64,000 nucleotides of DNA from contig NZ_MDDS01000005.1 in the NCBI RefSeq assembly GCF_001721295.1, positions 62,001 to 126,000 of the forward strand, written 5' to 3'. The DNA is from Sphingomonas turrisvirgatae. GTDB lineage: Bacteria > Pseudomonadota > Alphaproteobacteria > Sphingomonadales > Sphingomonadaceae. Below are positions 45,729 through 54,375 of the stretch, piece by piece (the first letter of the stretch is position 1; each line of letters opens with the position of its first letter). The translations under genes and the position numbers were made by a program. The notes under the pieces are model-generated. The model had not been told where the DNA came from and did no database searches. It was given only the letters and a program-made list of their open reading frames with translations.

Positions 45729-47390
45729 ATGAGTTCTGGCGTGGCGGTTGAGGGGCAGGGCACGCTGCTCGACGGCATTCGGCCGTATTTCGAAAAAGCG
45801 CCGCTCGCCGCGCTTGCACTCGGCATCTCATCTGGATTCCCGTTTGCGATGATCGGCGCGACGCTGACGTCGCGCCTGGCAGCCGACGGCATCACCAAGT
45901 CGGCGGTGACCGCGTTCGCGCTGACGTTCCTTGCCTACAACCTCAAATGGGCGTGGGCGCCCATCGTCGATAAATTTCGCATCCCGCTGCTCGGCGCACT
46001 CGGCGCCCGCCGGTCGTGGTTGATCGTCACCGGAGCCATGGTCGCGGCCGCAGTGATCTTCCTCGGCAGCCTCGATCCCAAGGCGTCACTCGGCTGGGTC
46101 GCGGCGGCGGCAATCCTGGTCGGGCTCGCTGGTGCGACGTTCGACATCGTGATCGACGCCTATCGCATCGAGTTGCTCGAGCCGCGTCAGTTGGGCGTGG
46201 GTTCGGGCATGTCGCAATATGGCTGGCGGATCGGGTCGAACGCGGCCGGCGGGCTAGCGCTGTACATGGCCGCCGACTATGGCTGGGCCGCCGCCTATGC
46301 GATCTGTGCGCTTTTCGCGCTGCCAGCGGTGCTGGCCGGCCTGATCGTCGGCGAACCGACGCGCAAGGTCTATCGCGAATGGCCCGAGCGGATGGCCCGG
46401 CGTCCTTACCTGCTGTTTATCCTGGCGTTTGTCCCGCTCTATGTCGCGGCGCGTTCGGTCGATGCGGCGCTCGGCGTCAACATCCTCTCCAACATGGTGC
46501 TGGTCGGCTACCTATTCCCGCTGTTCGACCTGTCGGCCCGCCGTGCACGCGACGCCGGTAAGCCGAGCGCACTTGCCTGGATCGGACTGGTCCCGATCGC
46601 CGGAGTGGCGCTTGCGTTGTGGCGCGGGTGGACTGCGCCGGAGGCAGTGGCCCTGCTCGTCCTCGGAGCGGCGACGCTGTTGTGGATTGCCTCGCTCCAG
46701 CCGCGCGACCCCGCCGTGGCGGAAGGCGGCAAGATCGGGCCGCTGATGGAATTTTTCCGTCGCGATGGCGGACTAATCGTCCTGCTGTTCGTATTGCTGC
46801 ACAAGCTGGGCGACACGCTGGCGAACTTGACCCTGCGGTTGTTGTTCACTGACCAGGGCTATACGCTCAAGGAGGTCGCGTTCTACGACGTGTTCGTCGG
46901 GTTTTGGGCATTGATGGCGGGCATCTTCGTGGGCGGCGTGCTCTATGCCAAGCTGGGCATGAAGCGGTCGGTGCTGATTTCGCTTGTGCTGATGATGGTA
47001 TCGAACCTGAGCTTCGCGGGCATGGCGGCCGTCGGCCACACCAATGCCGGAATGGCCGTCGCGATGGGGTTCGAAAATTTCGCGAGCGGCATCGGCGGTG
47101 TCTGCGTGGGCGCCTATCTCGCCTCGCTATGCAACCTGAGCTTTACGGCGACCCAGTTCGCGATGCTCTCGGCAGCGGCCAGCATTCTCGGCCGGTTCTT
47201 GAGCGGTACGTCGGCCGGCAAGATGATCGAGGGTATCGGCTATTTAAATTTCTACCTGCTTACCACCGTGCTCGCGCTGCCTGGTGTCGTGCTGTTCGCG
47301 TGGATGGTGCGAAGCGGGCTGGTCGATCGCTCGATCGGCAGCGCCGGGATCGAAGGGGAAGGCGATGCGCGAGCCGATCCTGCCGCCTAG
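45729..47390 (+). CDS. AmpG-like MFS permease (muropeptide transporter family)
   Basis: A 553-residue protein with about fourteen membrane segments. The start region LALGISSGFPFAMIGATLTSRL, the AYNLKWAWAPIVDKF motif and RRSWLIVTGAMVAA are characteristic of AmpG/PAT-type permeases. AmpG imports anhydro-muropeptides from the periplasm during cell-wall recycling. Whether this copy does so is inferred, since no ampC, ampR or recycling gene is next to it. It overlaps the convergent DUF6628 gene by four bases. Confidence 0.88.
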   Translation: MSSGVAVEGQGTLLDGIRPYFEKAPLAALALGISSGFPFAMIGATLTSRLAADGITKSAVTAFALTFLAYNLKWAWAPIVDKFRIPLLGALGARRSWLIVTGAMVAAAVIFLGSLDPKASLGWVAAAAILVGLAGATFDIVIDAYRIELLEPRQLGVGSGMSQYGWRIGSNAAGGLALYMAADYGWAAAYAICALFALPAVLAGLIVGEPTRKVYREWPERMARRPYLLFILAFVPLYVAARSVDAALGVNILSNMVLVGYLFPLFDLSARRARDAGKPSALAWIGLVPIAGVALALWRGWTAPEAVALLVLGAATLLWIASLQPRDPAVAEGGKIGPLMEFFRRDGGLIVLLFVLLHKLGDTLANLTLRLLFTDQGYTLKEVAFYDVFVGFWALMAGIFVGGVLYAKLGMKRSVLISLVLMMVSNLSFAGMAAVGHTNAGMAVAMGFENFASGIGGVCVGAYLASLCNLSFTATQFAMLSAAASILGRFLSGTSAGKMIEGIGYLNFYLLTTVLALPGVVLFAWMVRSGLVDRSIGSAGIEGEGDARADPAA

Positions 47391-47827
47391 CCGTCGAGCG
47401 GCAAGCCGAGATCGCTGAACGCTTGGGCCAAGCCGGCGGAGGTCGCGAGCATGCCGTCGACGTGACGCGCACCGAGCAGATCTGCAAGGAGTATGCGGGC
47501 GCGACATGGATCGGTGGTGCTGAGCGCGATGAGGTCGAGCAGCGCGCCTTCGTTGGGAGTTACGCGTGCGCAGCACCATGGCGCGATCTGGATCGGACCG
47601 GACGCCGCGCCCGACATTTCCGCCATCAGCGTTCGAAGCATGAGCAGCGGCCGGCGGAATCCCTTGCCAAAGGCGGTAACGAAGGCGTGCGCCGTGGCGG
47701 CATCATACAGGCCGCTGGACCCGATCTGGCGGATTCCGAACAGCAACAGCCTGGAACCTGCGCCTTCTGGCTGAAGGCGATACAAGGTCTGGCCCAGCAC
47801 GGCGAGGGCAGGCGGTGATTGCGACAT
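47387..47827 (-). CDS. DUF6628 family protein
   Basis: 146 residues from MSQSPPALAVLGQTLYRLQP. The block LLLFGIRQIGSSGLYDAATAHAFVTAFGKGFRRPL identifies the sphingomonad DUF6628 family. Two conserved Cys (APWCCARVTPNE) and an Asp/Arg-rich C-terminal half follow. The function is unknown. The ATG at 47827 is chosen from the family start; an earlier frame start would add a Cys/Arg-rich piece. Confidence 0.82.
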   Translation of the reverse strand: MSQSPPALAVLGQTLYRLQPEGAGSRLLLFGIRQIGSSGLYDAATAHAFVTAFGKGFRRPLLMLRTLMAEMSGAASGPIQIAPWCCARVTPNEGALLDLIALSTTDPCRARILLADLLGARHVDGMLATSAGLAQAFSDLGLPLDG

Positions 47828-47893
47828 ACAGCGACTCCGTGATCCGTCGCCGCATCCTGCCATTCTGTTATTGATAGTCAATCGCAATAAGTG

Positions 47894-49213
47894 TCAGTCA
47901 GGCAGCTCGTCGTTGGCGGCGAGCACTTCGCCGGCGAGGTACAGCGAGCCGAGGATCAACACCGTGCAATTCCGGTCCGAGGTCTGCGCAATCCGGCTGA
48001 GCGCGGTCTTGACGTCGCTTGCCACGTCGGCTGAGGCGATGCCGAGCCCTTGTGCAGCGGCCGCGAGGTTGGTTGGGGCGTGATGGGCGTGGCCGGGTAC
48101 AGGCACGGCGGTAAGCGATCTGGCCAGTGTGGCGAATGGCGCGAGCAGCCCGGCTGCGTCCTTGTTCGCCAACATGCCGACGATGAGGTGAACGGGCCGA
48201 TCCTCGGCGACCTCTGCCAAAGCGGCACTCACTGACCGTGCGGCCGCTTCGTTATGACCGCCGTCCAGCCAAAGTTCGCTGCCGGGCGGCAGAAGCGCGG
48301 TGAGCGGACCGCCGGTCAGCCGCTGCATGCGCGCGGGCCACCGGGCGTTGGCGGCGGCGGACGCAAGCGCGGAGTCAGGAATGGGAATATCCTGCTGATG
48401 CCGCAGCGTCGCGATTGCCAGGGCAAGGTTGGCTGGCTGATGAGGACCGGAAAGTCTTGGAAGTGGTGTCTCGATCTCACCTTGCTCGTCGCGATAGAAC
48501 AGCCGGCCCTTGCCGACTTCATGATGCCAGGCCGTTCCCGCAGCGAAAACCGGCGCGCCGGCCGCTGCCGCAACCTGCGCCACCCGCTCGGCCACCGACG
48601 TGTCGTAGCGCATGGTGATCAACGGCACGCCAGGCTTCGCAATGCCCGCCTTTTCCCCGGCAATCACCTCGGCGGTGTCGCCGAGGAACGCCTGGTGATC
48701 GATGCCGAGCTGCGCGATCGCGCAGGCCGCCGGGGCGGTCAGGACATTGGTTGCATCCAGCCGCCCGCCCAGACCGACCTCGATGATGCACGCGTCGGCG
48801 CGAGTGCGGGCAAAAGCGAGGAAGGCGGCAGCGGTCGTGACCTCGAAGAAGCTCGAGCCGATGTCGCCACCCGCGTCCAGCACTTCTTCAAGCAGTGCGC
48901 CGAGCGCCGCATCGCCGATGAGCGAGCCGGCCAGCCGGATGCGCTCGTTGAAACGCACGAGGTGCGGGCTGGCATAGACATGCGCCACGAGCCCGGCGGC
49001 TTCGATTGCCGCGCGCAGAAACGCGCAGGTCGAACCCTTGCCGTTGGTGCCGGCGACGTGGAAGACCGGTGGCAGGTTGCGGTGCGGGTCGCCGATCCGG
49101 CCGAGCAGGCGAGTGATTCGATCGAGTCCCAGCACGTCCGCGCCGGGGCCGAGCGCCATCAGCCGGTCGAGCTGACGCTGAACCTTCGGATCGGAGGAGG
49201 TTGCGTGGTCCAC
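47894..49213 (-). CDS. folC: Bifunctional dihydrofolate/folylpolyglutamate synthase FolC
   Basis: A 439-residue Mur-ligase-like enzyme. The P-loop is FHVAGTNGKGSTCAFLRA, with the folate loop SPHLVRFNERIRLAG, then FEVTTAAAFLAF and LGGRLDATNVL. The C-terminal domain has WLDGGHNEAAAR. It adds glutamate to dihydropteroate and to folates. It is the last gene of the minus-strand operon, 13 bases after accD. Confidence 0.96.
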   Translation of the reverse strand: MDHATSSDPKVQRQLDRLMALGPGADVLGLDRITRLLGRIGDPHRNLPPVFHVAGTNGKGSTCAFLRAAIEAAGLVAHVYASPHLVRFNERIRLAGSLIGDAALGALLEEVLDAGGDIGSSFFEVTTAAAFLAFARTRADACIIEVGLGGRLDATNVLTAPAACAIAQLGIDHQAFLGDTAEVIAGEKAGIAKPGVPLITMRYDTSVAERVAQVAAAAGAPVFAAGTAWHHEVGKGRLFYRDEQGEIETPLPRLSGPHQPANLALAIATLRHQQDIPIPDSALASAAANARWPARMQRLTGGPLTALLPPGSELWLDGGHNEAAARSVSAALAEVAEDRPVHLIVGMLANKDAAGLLAPFATLARSLTAVPVPGHAHHAPTNLAAAAQGLGIASADVASDVKTALSRIAQTSDRNCTVLILGSLYLAGEVLAANDELPD

Positions 49214-49226
49214 GCGACCGGCTCCT

Positions 49227-50087
49227 TCAGGCTGCCGCCTTTTCCCCGACGAGCAAGTCGATCAGCTGTCCCAGCTTCTCCCGCATTTCCTTGCGGTGCA
49301 CGACCATGTCGATCAGTCCGTGCTCGAGATAATATTCGCTGGTCTGGAAGTCGTCGGGCAGCTTCTCGCGAATCGTGCTTTCGATCACGCGCCGGCCGGT
49401 GAAGGCGAGGGTCGCCTTCGGCTCGGCAATATGAACGTCACCCAGCATGGCGTAAGCGGCCATCACTCCGCCCGAAGTCGGGTCGGTCAGCACGACGATA
49501 TAGGGCAGGCCCGCATCGTGCAGCATCGAGATGGCCACGGTACTGCGCGGCATCTGCATGAGCGACAGGATGCCTTCCTGCATCCGCGCGCCCCCCGATG
49601 CGGTGAACACGATGTAGGGCGCGCGCGCGGCGATGGCGGCTTCGACGCCGGCGATGAACGCCTCACCGACCGCCTGGCCCATCGATCCTCCCATGAAGGC
49701 GAAGTCCTGCACGCCGATGACGGCCTTACGACCCAGGACCGTGCCGCTGGCATTCAGGAATGCGTCCTGCTCGCCAGTGTTTGCGCGCGCGGCCTTGATG
49801 CGGGCGGGGTAAGGCTTCTGATCGCGGAACTTCAGCGGATCCTCGGCCACCTTCGGATTGGGCAGCACAGTGTAGCTGCCTTCGTCGAACAGCTGTTCGA
49901 ATCGCGCGCGGCCGCCGATCCGCTCATGATGATCGCAGATCGGACAGACCGACTGGTTTTCCTCCAGTTCGCGTACGAACACCATCTGACCGCATCCCTT
50001 GCACTTGTGCCAGAGATTGTCCGGCGTCTCGGCCTTTCCGGGGACGACGAGGGAGAGGGCGTTGCGGACGCGGTCGAGCCAGCTCAT
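49227..50087 (-). CDS. accD: Acetyl-CoA carboxylase carboxyltransferase subunit beta
   Basis: A 286-residue protein. The N-terminal zinc ribbon has CKGCGQMVF and CPICDHH. The crotonase-like domain contains GSMGQAVGEAF, VFTASGGARMQEGILSLMQM and VLTDPTSGGVMAAYAMLGD, matching AccD. With AccA it moves the carboxyl group from biotin to acetyl-CoA. Its start overlaps the trpA stop by four bases, a coupling typical of alphaproteobacteria. Confidence 0.98.
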   Translation of the reverse strand: MSWLDRVRNALSLVVPGKAETPDNLWHKCKGCGQMVFVRELEENQSVCPICDHHERIGGRARFEQLFDEGSYTVLPNPKVAEDPLKFRDQKPYPARIKAARANTGEQDAFLNASGTVLGRKAVIGVQDFAFMGGSMGQAVGEAFIAGVEAAIAARAPYIVFTASGGARMQEGILSLMQMPRSTVAISMLHDAGLPYIVVLTDPTSGGVMAAYAMLGDVHIAEPKATLAFTGRRVIESTIREKLPDDFQTSEYYLEHGLIDMVVHRKEMREKLGQLIDLLVGEKAAA

Positions 50088-50887
50088 GCGGCGAGTTCCT
50101 TTCGGGCGACGGCGATGGCCGCGCTCAAGCTTTCGATATAGTTGCGGACGGCGGGGGGCGCGTCGGCGCCCTTGTCCGCGATGATGTCAATGATCGCCGA
50201 GCCAACGACGACGCCATCGGCGAGGCGGCCGATTGCAGCGGCCTGTTCAGGCGTGCGCACGCCGAAGCCAACGGCGATTGGCAGGTCGGTAGCAGCCTTG
50301 AGGCGGGCAACGGCATCGTCGATGCTGTGCTGCGCCGCCTGTTGCTTGCCGGTTATGCCAGCGACGGAAACATAGTAGACGAAGCCACTGGCGCCGCCGA
50401 GCACCGCAGGCAGTCGCGAGGTATCGGTCGTCGGCGTGGCCAGCCGTATTGCGGCGATGCCATGATCGCCAAATGGCGCGACTTCATCGGCCTCCTCCGG
50501 CGGGATATCGACGATGATCGCCCCGTCGATTCCTACGTCAGCCGCCGCCTTCGCGAAAGTGGCCGGCTCAGGGCGAGTCATGGTGTTGGCATAACCCATC
50601 AGCACCAGCGGTACGTGCGGGTGGCGCTGTCGGAAGGCGGAAGCGATAGCGAGAACATCGGCAGTCCGCGTGCCCTTGGCCAGGCTGCGCAGGTTGGCAG
50701 CCTGTATGGCCGGTCCGTCCGCCATCGGGTCGGTGAACGGCATGCCGAGTTCGATCACGTCGGCGCCGCCGGCCACCAGAGCATCGAGGATCGCTGCGGT
50801 GTCGCCGTCGCCAGCGGTGACGAAGGTGACGAGCGCAGCGCGGCCTTGCTGGCGAGCGTTGGCGAAGGCGGCGGTGAGGCGTGTCAT
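50084..50887 (-). CDS. trpA: Tryptophan synthase alpha subunit
   Basis: A 267-residue TIM barrel. The catalytic Glu and Asp lie in [32 protein letters not shown] and [11 protein letters not shown] complete the active-site loops. It cleaves indole-3-glycerol phosphate and passes indole to TrpB. It overlaps trpB and accD by four bases each. Confidence 0.98.
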   Translation of the reverse strand: MTRLTAAFANARQQGRAALVTFVTAGDGDTAAILDALVAGGADVIELGMPFTDPMADGPAIQAANLRSLAKGTRTADVLAIASAFRQRHPHVPLVLMGYANTMTRPEPATFAKAAADVGIDGAIIVDIPPEEADEVAPFGDHGIAAIRLATPTTDTSRLPAVLGGASGFVYYVSVAGITGKQQAAQHSIDDAVARLKAATDLPIAVGFGVRTPEQAAAIGRLADGVVVGSAIIDIIADKGADAPPAVRNYIESLSAAIAVARKELAA

Positions 50888-52095
50888 ATCGTTGTCCCCA
50901 TCGCTTCGGCGACGGTGTAGATATCCTTGTCGCCGCGTCCGGAGACGTTGACGAGGATGATCTTGTCCGAACTCATTTCGCGCGCTTTGCTCTCGAGCGC
51001 TGCAAGCGCGTGCGAGCTTTCGAGGGCGGGGATGATGCCTTCCAGCTTGCAGCAGAGCTGGAACGCGTCGAGCGCCTGTTGATCGGTGACCGGCAGATAT
51101 TCGACGCGGCCGCTTTCGTGCAGCCAGCTATGTTCGGGGCCGATGCCGGGGTAATCGAGGCCGGCGCTGATCGAATGCGCTTCGGTGATCTGCCCGTCTT
51201 CGTCCTGAAGCAGATAGGTCTTGTTGCCGTGCAGGATGCCCGGCGCGCCGCCGGTCAGACTGGCGGCGTGCTCGCCGGTGTCGACGCCGCGCCCCGCCGC
51301 CTCCACCCCGATCATCGCGACCTCGGGATCGTCGAGGAAGGGATGGAACAGGCCAATCGCGTTGCTACCGCCGCCGACCGCGGCCAGCAGCAGATCGGGC
51401 AGGCGGCCCTCGGCCTCCAGCATCTGCGCGCGGCTTTCAATGCCGATGACGCTCTGGAAGTCGCGGACCAGCTCGGGATAAGGGTGTGGACCGGCCGCGG
51501 TGCCGATGATGTAGAAGGTGTCCTCGACCGTCGCGACCCAGTCGCGCAACGCCTCGTTCATCGCGTCCTTCAAGGACTGCGAGCCGCTGGTGACGGGACG
51601 GACTTCGGCGCCGAGCAGCTTCATGCGGAACACGTTGGGCTGTTGCCGCTCGATATCCTTGGCCCCCATGAAGATCGTGCAGGGCAGGCCGAAGCGCGCG
51701 CAGACGGTAGCGGTTGCGACGCCGTGCTGGCCGGCACCGGTTTCGGCAATGATCCGCTTTTTGCCCATGCGAATGGCGAGCAGGATCTGGCCGATGCAAT
51801 TGTTGATCTTGTGCGCGCCGGTGTGATTCAGCTCCTCGCGCTTGAAATAGATCTTCGCGCCGCCGTAATGCCGGGTCAGCCGCTCGGCGAAGTATAGCGG
51901 GCTGGGGCGACCGACATAATTCTTCATCAGATCGTCGAACTGCGCCTGGAACGCGGGGTCGGCTTTGGCCGCGCGATATTCACGCTCGAGGTCGAGGATC
52001 AGCGGCATCAGCGTCTCGGCGACGTAGCGGCCGCCGAACTGGCCGAAATGGCCGCGCTCGTCAGGGAGCGTGCGATAGGAATTGGGCGCGTTCAT
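50884..52095 (-). CDS. trpB: Tryptophan synthase beta subunit
   Basis: 403 residues from the ATG of [15 protein letters not shown]. The PLP lysine is in [11 protein letters not shown], followed by [12 protein letters not shown] and the GGGSNAIG phosphate loop. It condenses indole with serine. An upstream in-frame start (52131) would add 12 residues and lacks family support. The trpF-trpB gap is 42 bases. Confidence 0.97.
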   Translation of the reverse strand: MNAPNSYRTLPDERGHFGQFGGRYVAETLMPLILDLEREYRAAKADPAFQAQFDDLMKNYVGRPSPLYFAERLTRHYGGAKIYFKREELNHTGAHKINNCIGQILLAIRMGKKRIIAETGAGQHGVATATVCARFGLPCTIFMGAKDIERQQPNVFRMKLLGAEVRPVTSGSQSLKDAMNEALRDWVATVEDTFYIIGTAAGPHPYPELVRDFQSVIGIESRAQMLEAEGRLPDLLLAAVGGGSNAIGLFHPFLDDPEVAMIGVEAAGRGVDTGEHAASLTGGAPGILHGNKTYLLQDEDGQITEAHSISAGLDYPGIGPEHSWLHESGRVEYLPVTDQQALDAFQLCCKLEGIIPALESSHALAALESKAREMSSDKIILVNVSGRGDKDIYTVAEAMGTTI

Positions 52096-52137
52096 GGTGG
52101 GGCATTTAGGCGCGTCGGTCGCCGACGCCAAGCACTG

Positions 52138-52776
52138 TTACAGGCTGGCGACGGTCTTGAGGAACGACGCGATCTTGCCGGCATCCTTGATGCCGGATGC
52201 GGATTCGACGCCGGACGAGACGTCGACCAATCGAGCGCCGCTGATGCTCACGGCCTCGGCGACATTGGCCGGGTCGAGGCCGCCCGACAATGCCCAGGGC
52301 AGGGGGTGTGCAAAGTCTTGGAGGAGCGACCAGTCAAACCGCAGCCCCATGCCGCCGGGCAGCTTCGCATCCTCCGGCACCTTCGCATCGTACAGCACGC
52401 GTTGCACGGCGCCACGCAGCGCATTTGCGCCGTCAAGATCGGCCCGCGTCTTTACCGCCACCGCGCCCCAGACGGGCAGGCGAGTGCGCGACCCAATCGA
52501 AGCCGCTCGCGCGGGTGTGACTCGATGAAGCTGAATTGCATCGAGCCGCCCGGCGCGAATCGCCTGATCGAGCAGCGCGTCCTCTGGATCCACAAAAACG
52601 CCAACTCGCCCGACGTGCGCTGGCACCCGCTGAGCTAATGCTGCGGCTTGTTCGATGGTCACATGGCGCGGAGAGGGCGGAAAGAAAACGAACCCGACAT
52701 GACTTGCGCCTCCGGCAACCGCCGCGTCGAGTGTCTCGGCTGTAGATAGCCCACAAATCTTGGCGGATACCGGCAT
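52138..52776 (-). CDS. trpF: Phosphoribosylanthranilate isomerase
   Basis: A 212-residue TIM barrel. KICGLSTAETL holds the catalytic Cys, HVGFVFFPPSPRHVTIEQA is the family motif, and the second active-site Asp lies toward the end of the barrel (LVDVSSGVESASGIKD). It carries out the third step of tryptophan synthesis. It sits between the GNAT gene and trpB; trpC, D and E are elsewhere. Confidence 0.97.
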   Translation of the reverse strand: MPVSAKICGLSTAETLDAAVAGGASHVGFVFFPPSPRHVTIEQAAALAQRVPAHVGRVGVFVDPEDALLDQAIRAGRLDAIQLHRVTPARAASIGSRTRLPVWGAVAVKTRADLDGANALRGAVQRVLYDAKVPEDAKLPGGMGLRFDWSLLQDFAHPLPWALSGGLDPANVAEAVSISGARLVDVSSGVESASGIKDAGKIASFLKTVASL

Positions 52777-52791
52777 GTGTGCCCCTTGCCG

Positions 52792-53298
52792 CTAATCGAA
52801 GGCTTTGACCAGTACGACCATGCGCAGCGGGGGATCGAGCGAAATGGGAAAGGGGCGCGTGTCGCCATTGCGCGCGTAACCGTGCCGTTCATACCATGCG
52901 ATCAACTCTGCCCGCTGCTCTATGACCGTCATTTCGATCCGGTTGGCACTGTACAATTCTCGTGCGGTGCCCTCGGCGGCGTGGATCAACCGCTTGCCGA
53001 CGCCACTCGCCTGCCGCTGTGGATCGACGCATAGCAGGCCGAGATAGGCCAGGCGCCCGCCGCGGTTCGCCACGTTCACGCAGCCGATGGGTACCGAACC
53101 ATCGAGCGCGATCAGCAGGCGGCTGTCGCCCGCAAGGAGGCTGTTCAACGTCGCCACGTCGGTTCGGTCGCCCGTGACCAGATCGGCTTCATGCGTCCAG
53201 CCCACTCGCGCCGTAACGCCGCGATAGGCACGCTCGACCACGGGATGGAGCGCCGCGATATCGCCCGGTGCCGCAGGGCGAACGGTCAGTGTCGACAT
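52792..53298 (-). CDS. GNAT family N-acetyltransferase
   Basis: 168 residues from MSTLTVRPAAPGDIAALHPV. The acetyl-CoA loop is LLCVDPQRQASGVGKRLIHAAE (the Q/RxxGxG/A signature), and the C-terminal YERHGYARNGDTRPFPI is typical of GNAT. The substrate is unknown. It lies between pyrF and trpF with gaps of 16 and 15 bases, so it belongs to the same transcript, an unusual insertion among biosynthetic genes. Confidence 0.9.
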   Translation of the reverse strand: MSTLTVRPAAPGDIAALHPVVERAYRGVTARVGWTHEADLVTGDRTDVATLNSLLAGDSRLLIALDGSVPIGCVNVANRGGRLAYLGLLCVDPQRQASGVGKRLIHAAEGTARELYSANRIEMTVIEQRAELIAWYERHGYARNGDTRPFPISLDPPLRMVVLVKAFD

Positions 53299-53314
53299 GG
53301 CGTCGCCGCCAGCG

Positions 53315-53986
53315 CTAAAGCGTCGCTTCGATCTCACGCGCCGCCCGATCCGGATCGGCGGCCTGCGTGATCGGACGTCCGACGACAAGGATCGACGCAC
53401 CCGCATCCAGCGCGGCTCGCGGCGTGACGACTCGCTTCTGGTCGCCGACCGGACCATTGGCCGGGCGCACGCCGGGCACGACGAAGAAGCCGTCTTTCCA
53501 GGCGGCGTGGGCTGCCTTCACTTCTTCGCCGGAGCATACGATCCCGTCGACCCCGGCCGAGCGCGCAAGTTCGGCCAGACGGACGACTTGCTCATGTGGG
53601 TCGGGCGATAGGCCGATCGATCGGAGGTCGCTGCCGTCCAGACTGGTCAGCATGGTCACGGCGACCACCTTCGTACCGGTTGGCGCAGCGGCTTTGGCAT
53701 CCTCCAGCATCGCGCGCCCGCCCGATGCGTGCACCGTCAGGATCGCCGGGTTCAATGGCCGCAGCGCCTGGATCGCCTTGCCCACGGTGTTGGGAATGTC
53801 GTGCAGCTTGAGGTCGAGAAAGATGGGCAGGCCGGTATCCGCCATCTCGTGCACGCCATGGCGTCCGTTAGCCATGAAGAATTCGAGGCCCAGCTTGATG
53901 CCACCCACATGGTGCCGGACCCGGGCGGCAATTGCCTTCGCCTTTTCAAGGTCGGGCGTGTCGAGGGCGACGTAGATCGGGCTCAT
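53315..53986 (-). CDS. pyrF: Orotidine 5'-phosphate decarboxylase
   Basis: 223 residues from MSPIYVALDTPDLEKA. The catalytic tetrad region FLDLKLHDIPNTVGKAI is intact, and VVPGVRPANG with the phosphate loop SILVVGRPITQAADP follow. It makes UMP from OMP. The start at 53986 overlaps the lapA stop by four bases; longer upstream frames are not supported. Confidence 0.97.
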   Translation of the reverse strand: MSPIYVALDTPDLEKAKAIAARVRHHVGGIKLGLEFFMANGRHGVHEMADTGLPIFLDLKLHDIPNTVGKAIQALRPLNPAILTVHASGGRAMLEDAKAAAPTGTKVVAVTMLTSLDGSDLRSIGLSPDPHEQVVRLAELARSAGVDGIVCSGEEVKAAHAAWKDGFFVVPGVRPANGPVGDQKRVVTPRAALDAGASILVVGRPITQAADPDRAAREIEATL

Positions 53987-54315
53987 GGCTGCACCGCCGA
54001 TGGCGTGGGCTCGACATCGACTGCTGGTGCCGGCTCGACGGTAGGAGGCGAGGGTGCCGCCTGAACCGCGCGCAGATCGGCCAGGGTGCGTTCCAGCATC
54101 GCGATCCGCTGTCGCCCGCGCCAGCGCGCGGCATGATAAAGCAGCATCATCGGCAGCAGTCCGATAAGGAATGCCACCAGGATCAGGAACGGCAGATTGA
54201 CGTCCGCGACCAGGCCCGACCACAGTTGGATTTCGACCGGATGCCAGTTGGTGACCGCGAAGGCCGCGATGACGCCGAGAATGAGGAACCAGAACAGAGC
54301 CTTGAGAAACTGCAC
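53983..54315 (-). CDS. lapA: LapA family (DUF1049) membrane protein
   Basis: A 110-residue protein with two membrane segments (ALFWFLILGVIAAFAVT and PFLILVAFLIGLLPMMLLY), the NWHPVEIQLW connector between them, and a short coiled-coil-like cytoplasmic tail (RGRQRIAMLERTLADLRA) ending in a Pro/Ala/Val stretch. This is the LapA pattern; in E. coli LapA works with LapB in lipopolysaccharide control. Here lapB is absent and the gene is coupled to pyrF. Confidence 0.88.
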   Translation of the reverse strand: MQFLKALFWFLILGVIAAFAVTNWHPVEIQLWSGLVADVNLPFLILVAFLIGLLPMMLLYHAARWRGRQRIAMLERTLADLRAVQAAPSPPTVEPAPAVDVEPTPSAVQP

Positions 54316-54375
54316 GCGCGCATCCCATGTCGTTGCGCGAGCCAGCTTAAGCCCGGATGGCGCGAGAAGCCAGCC

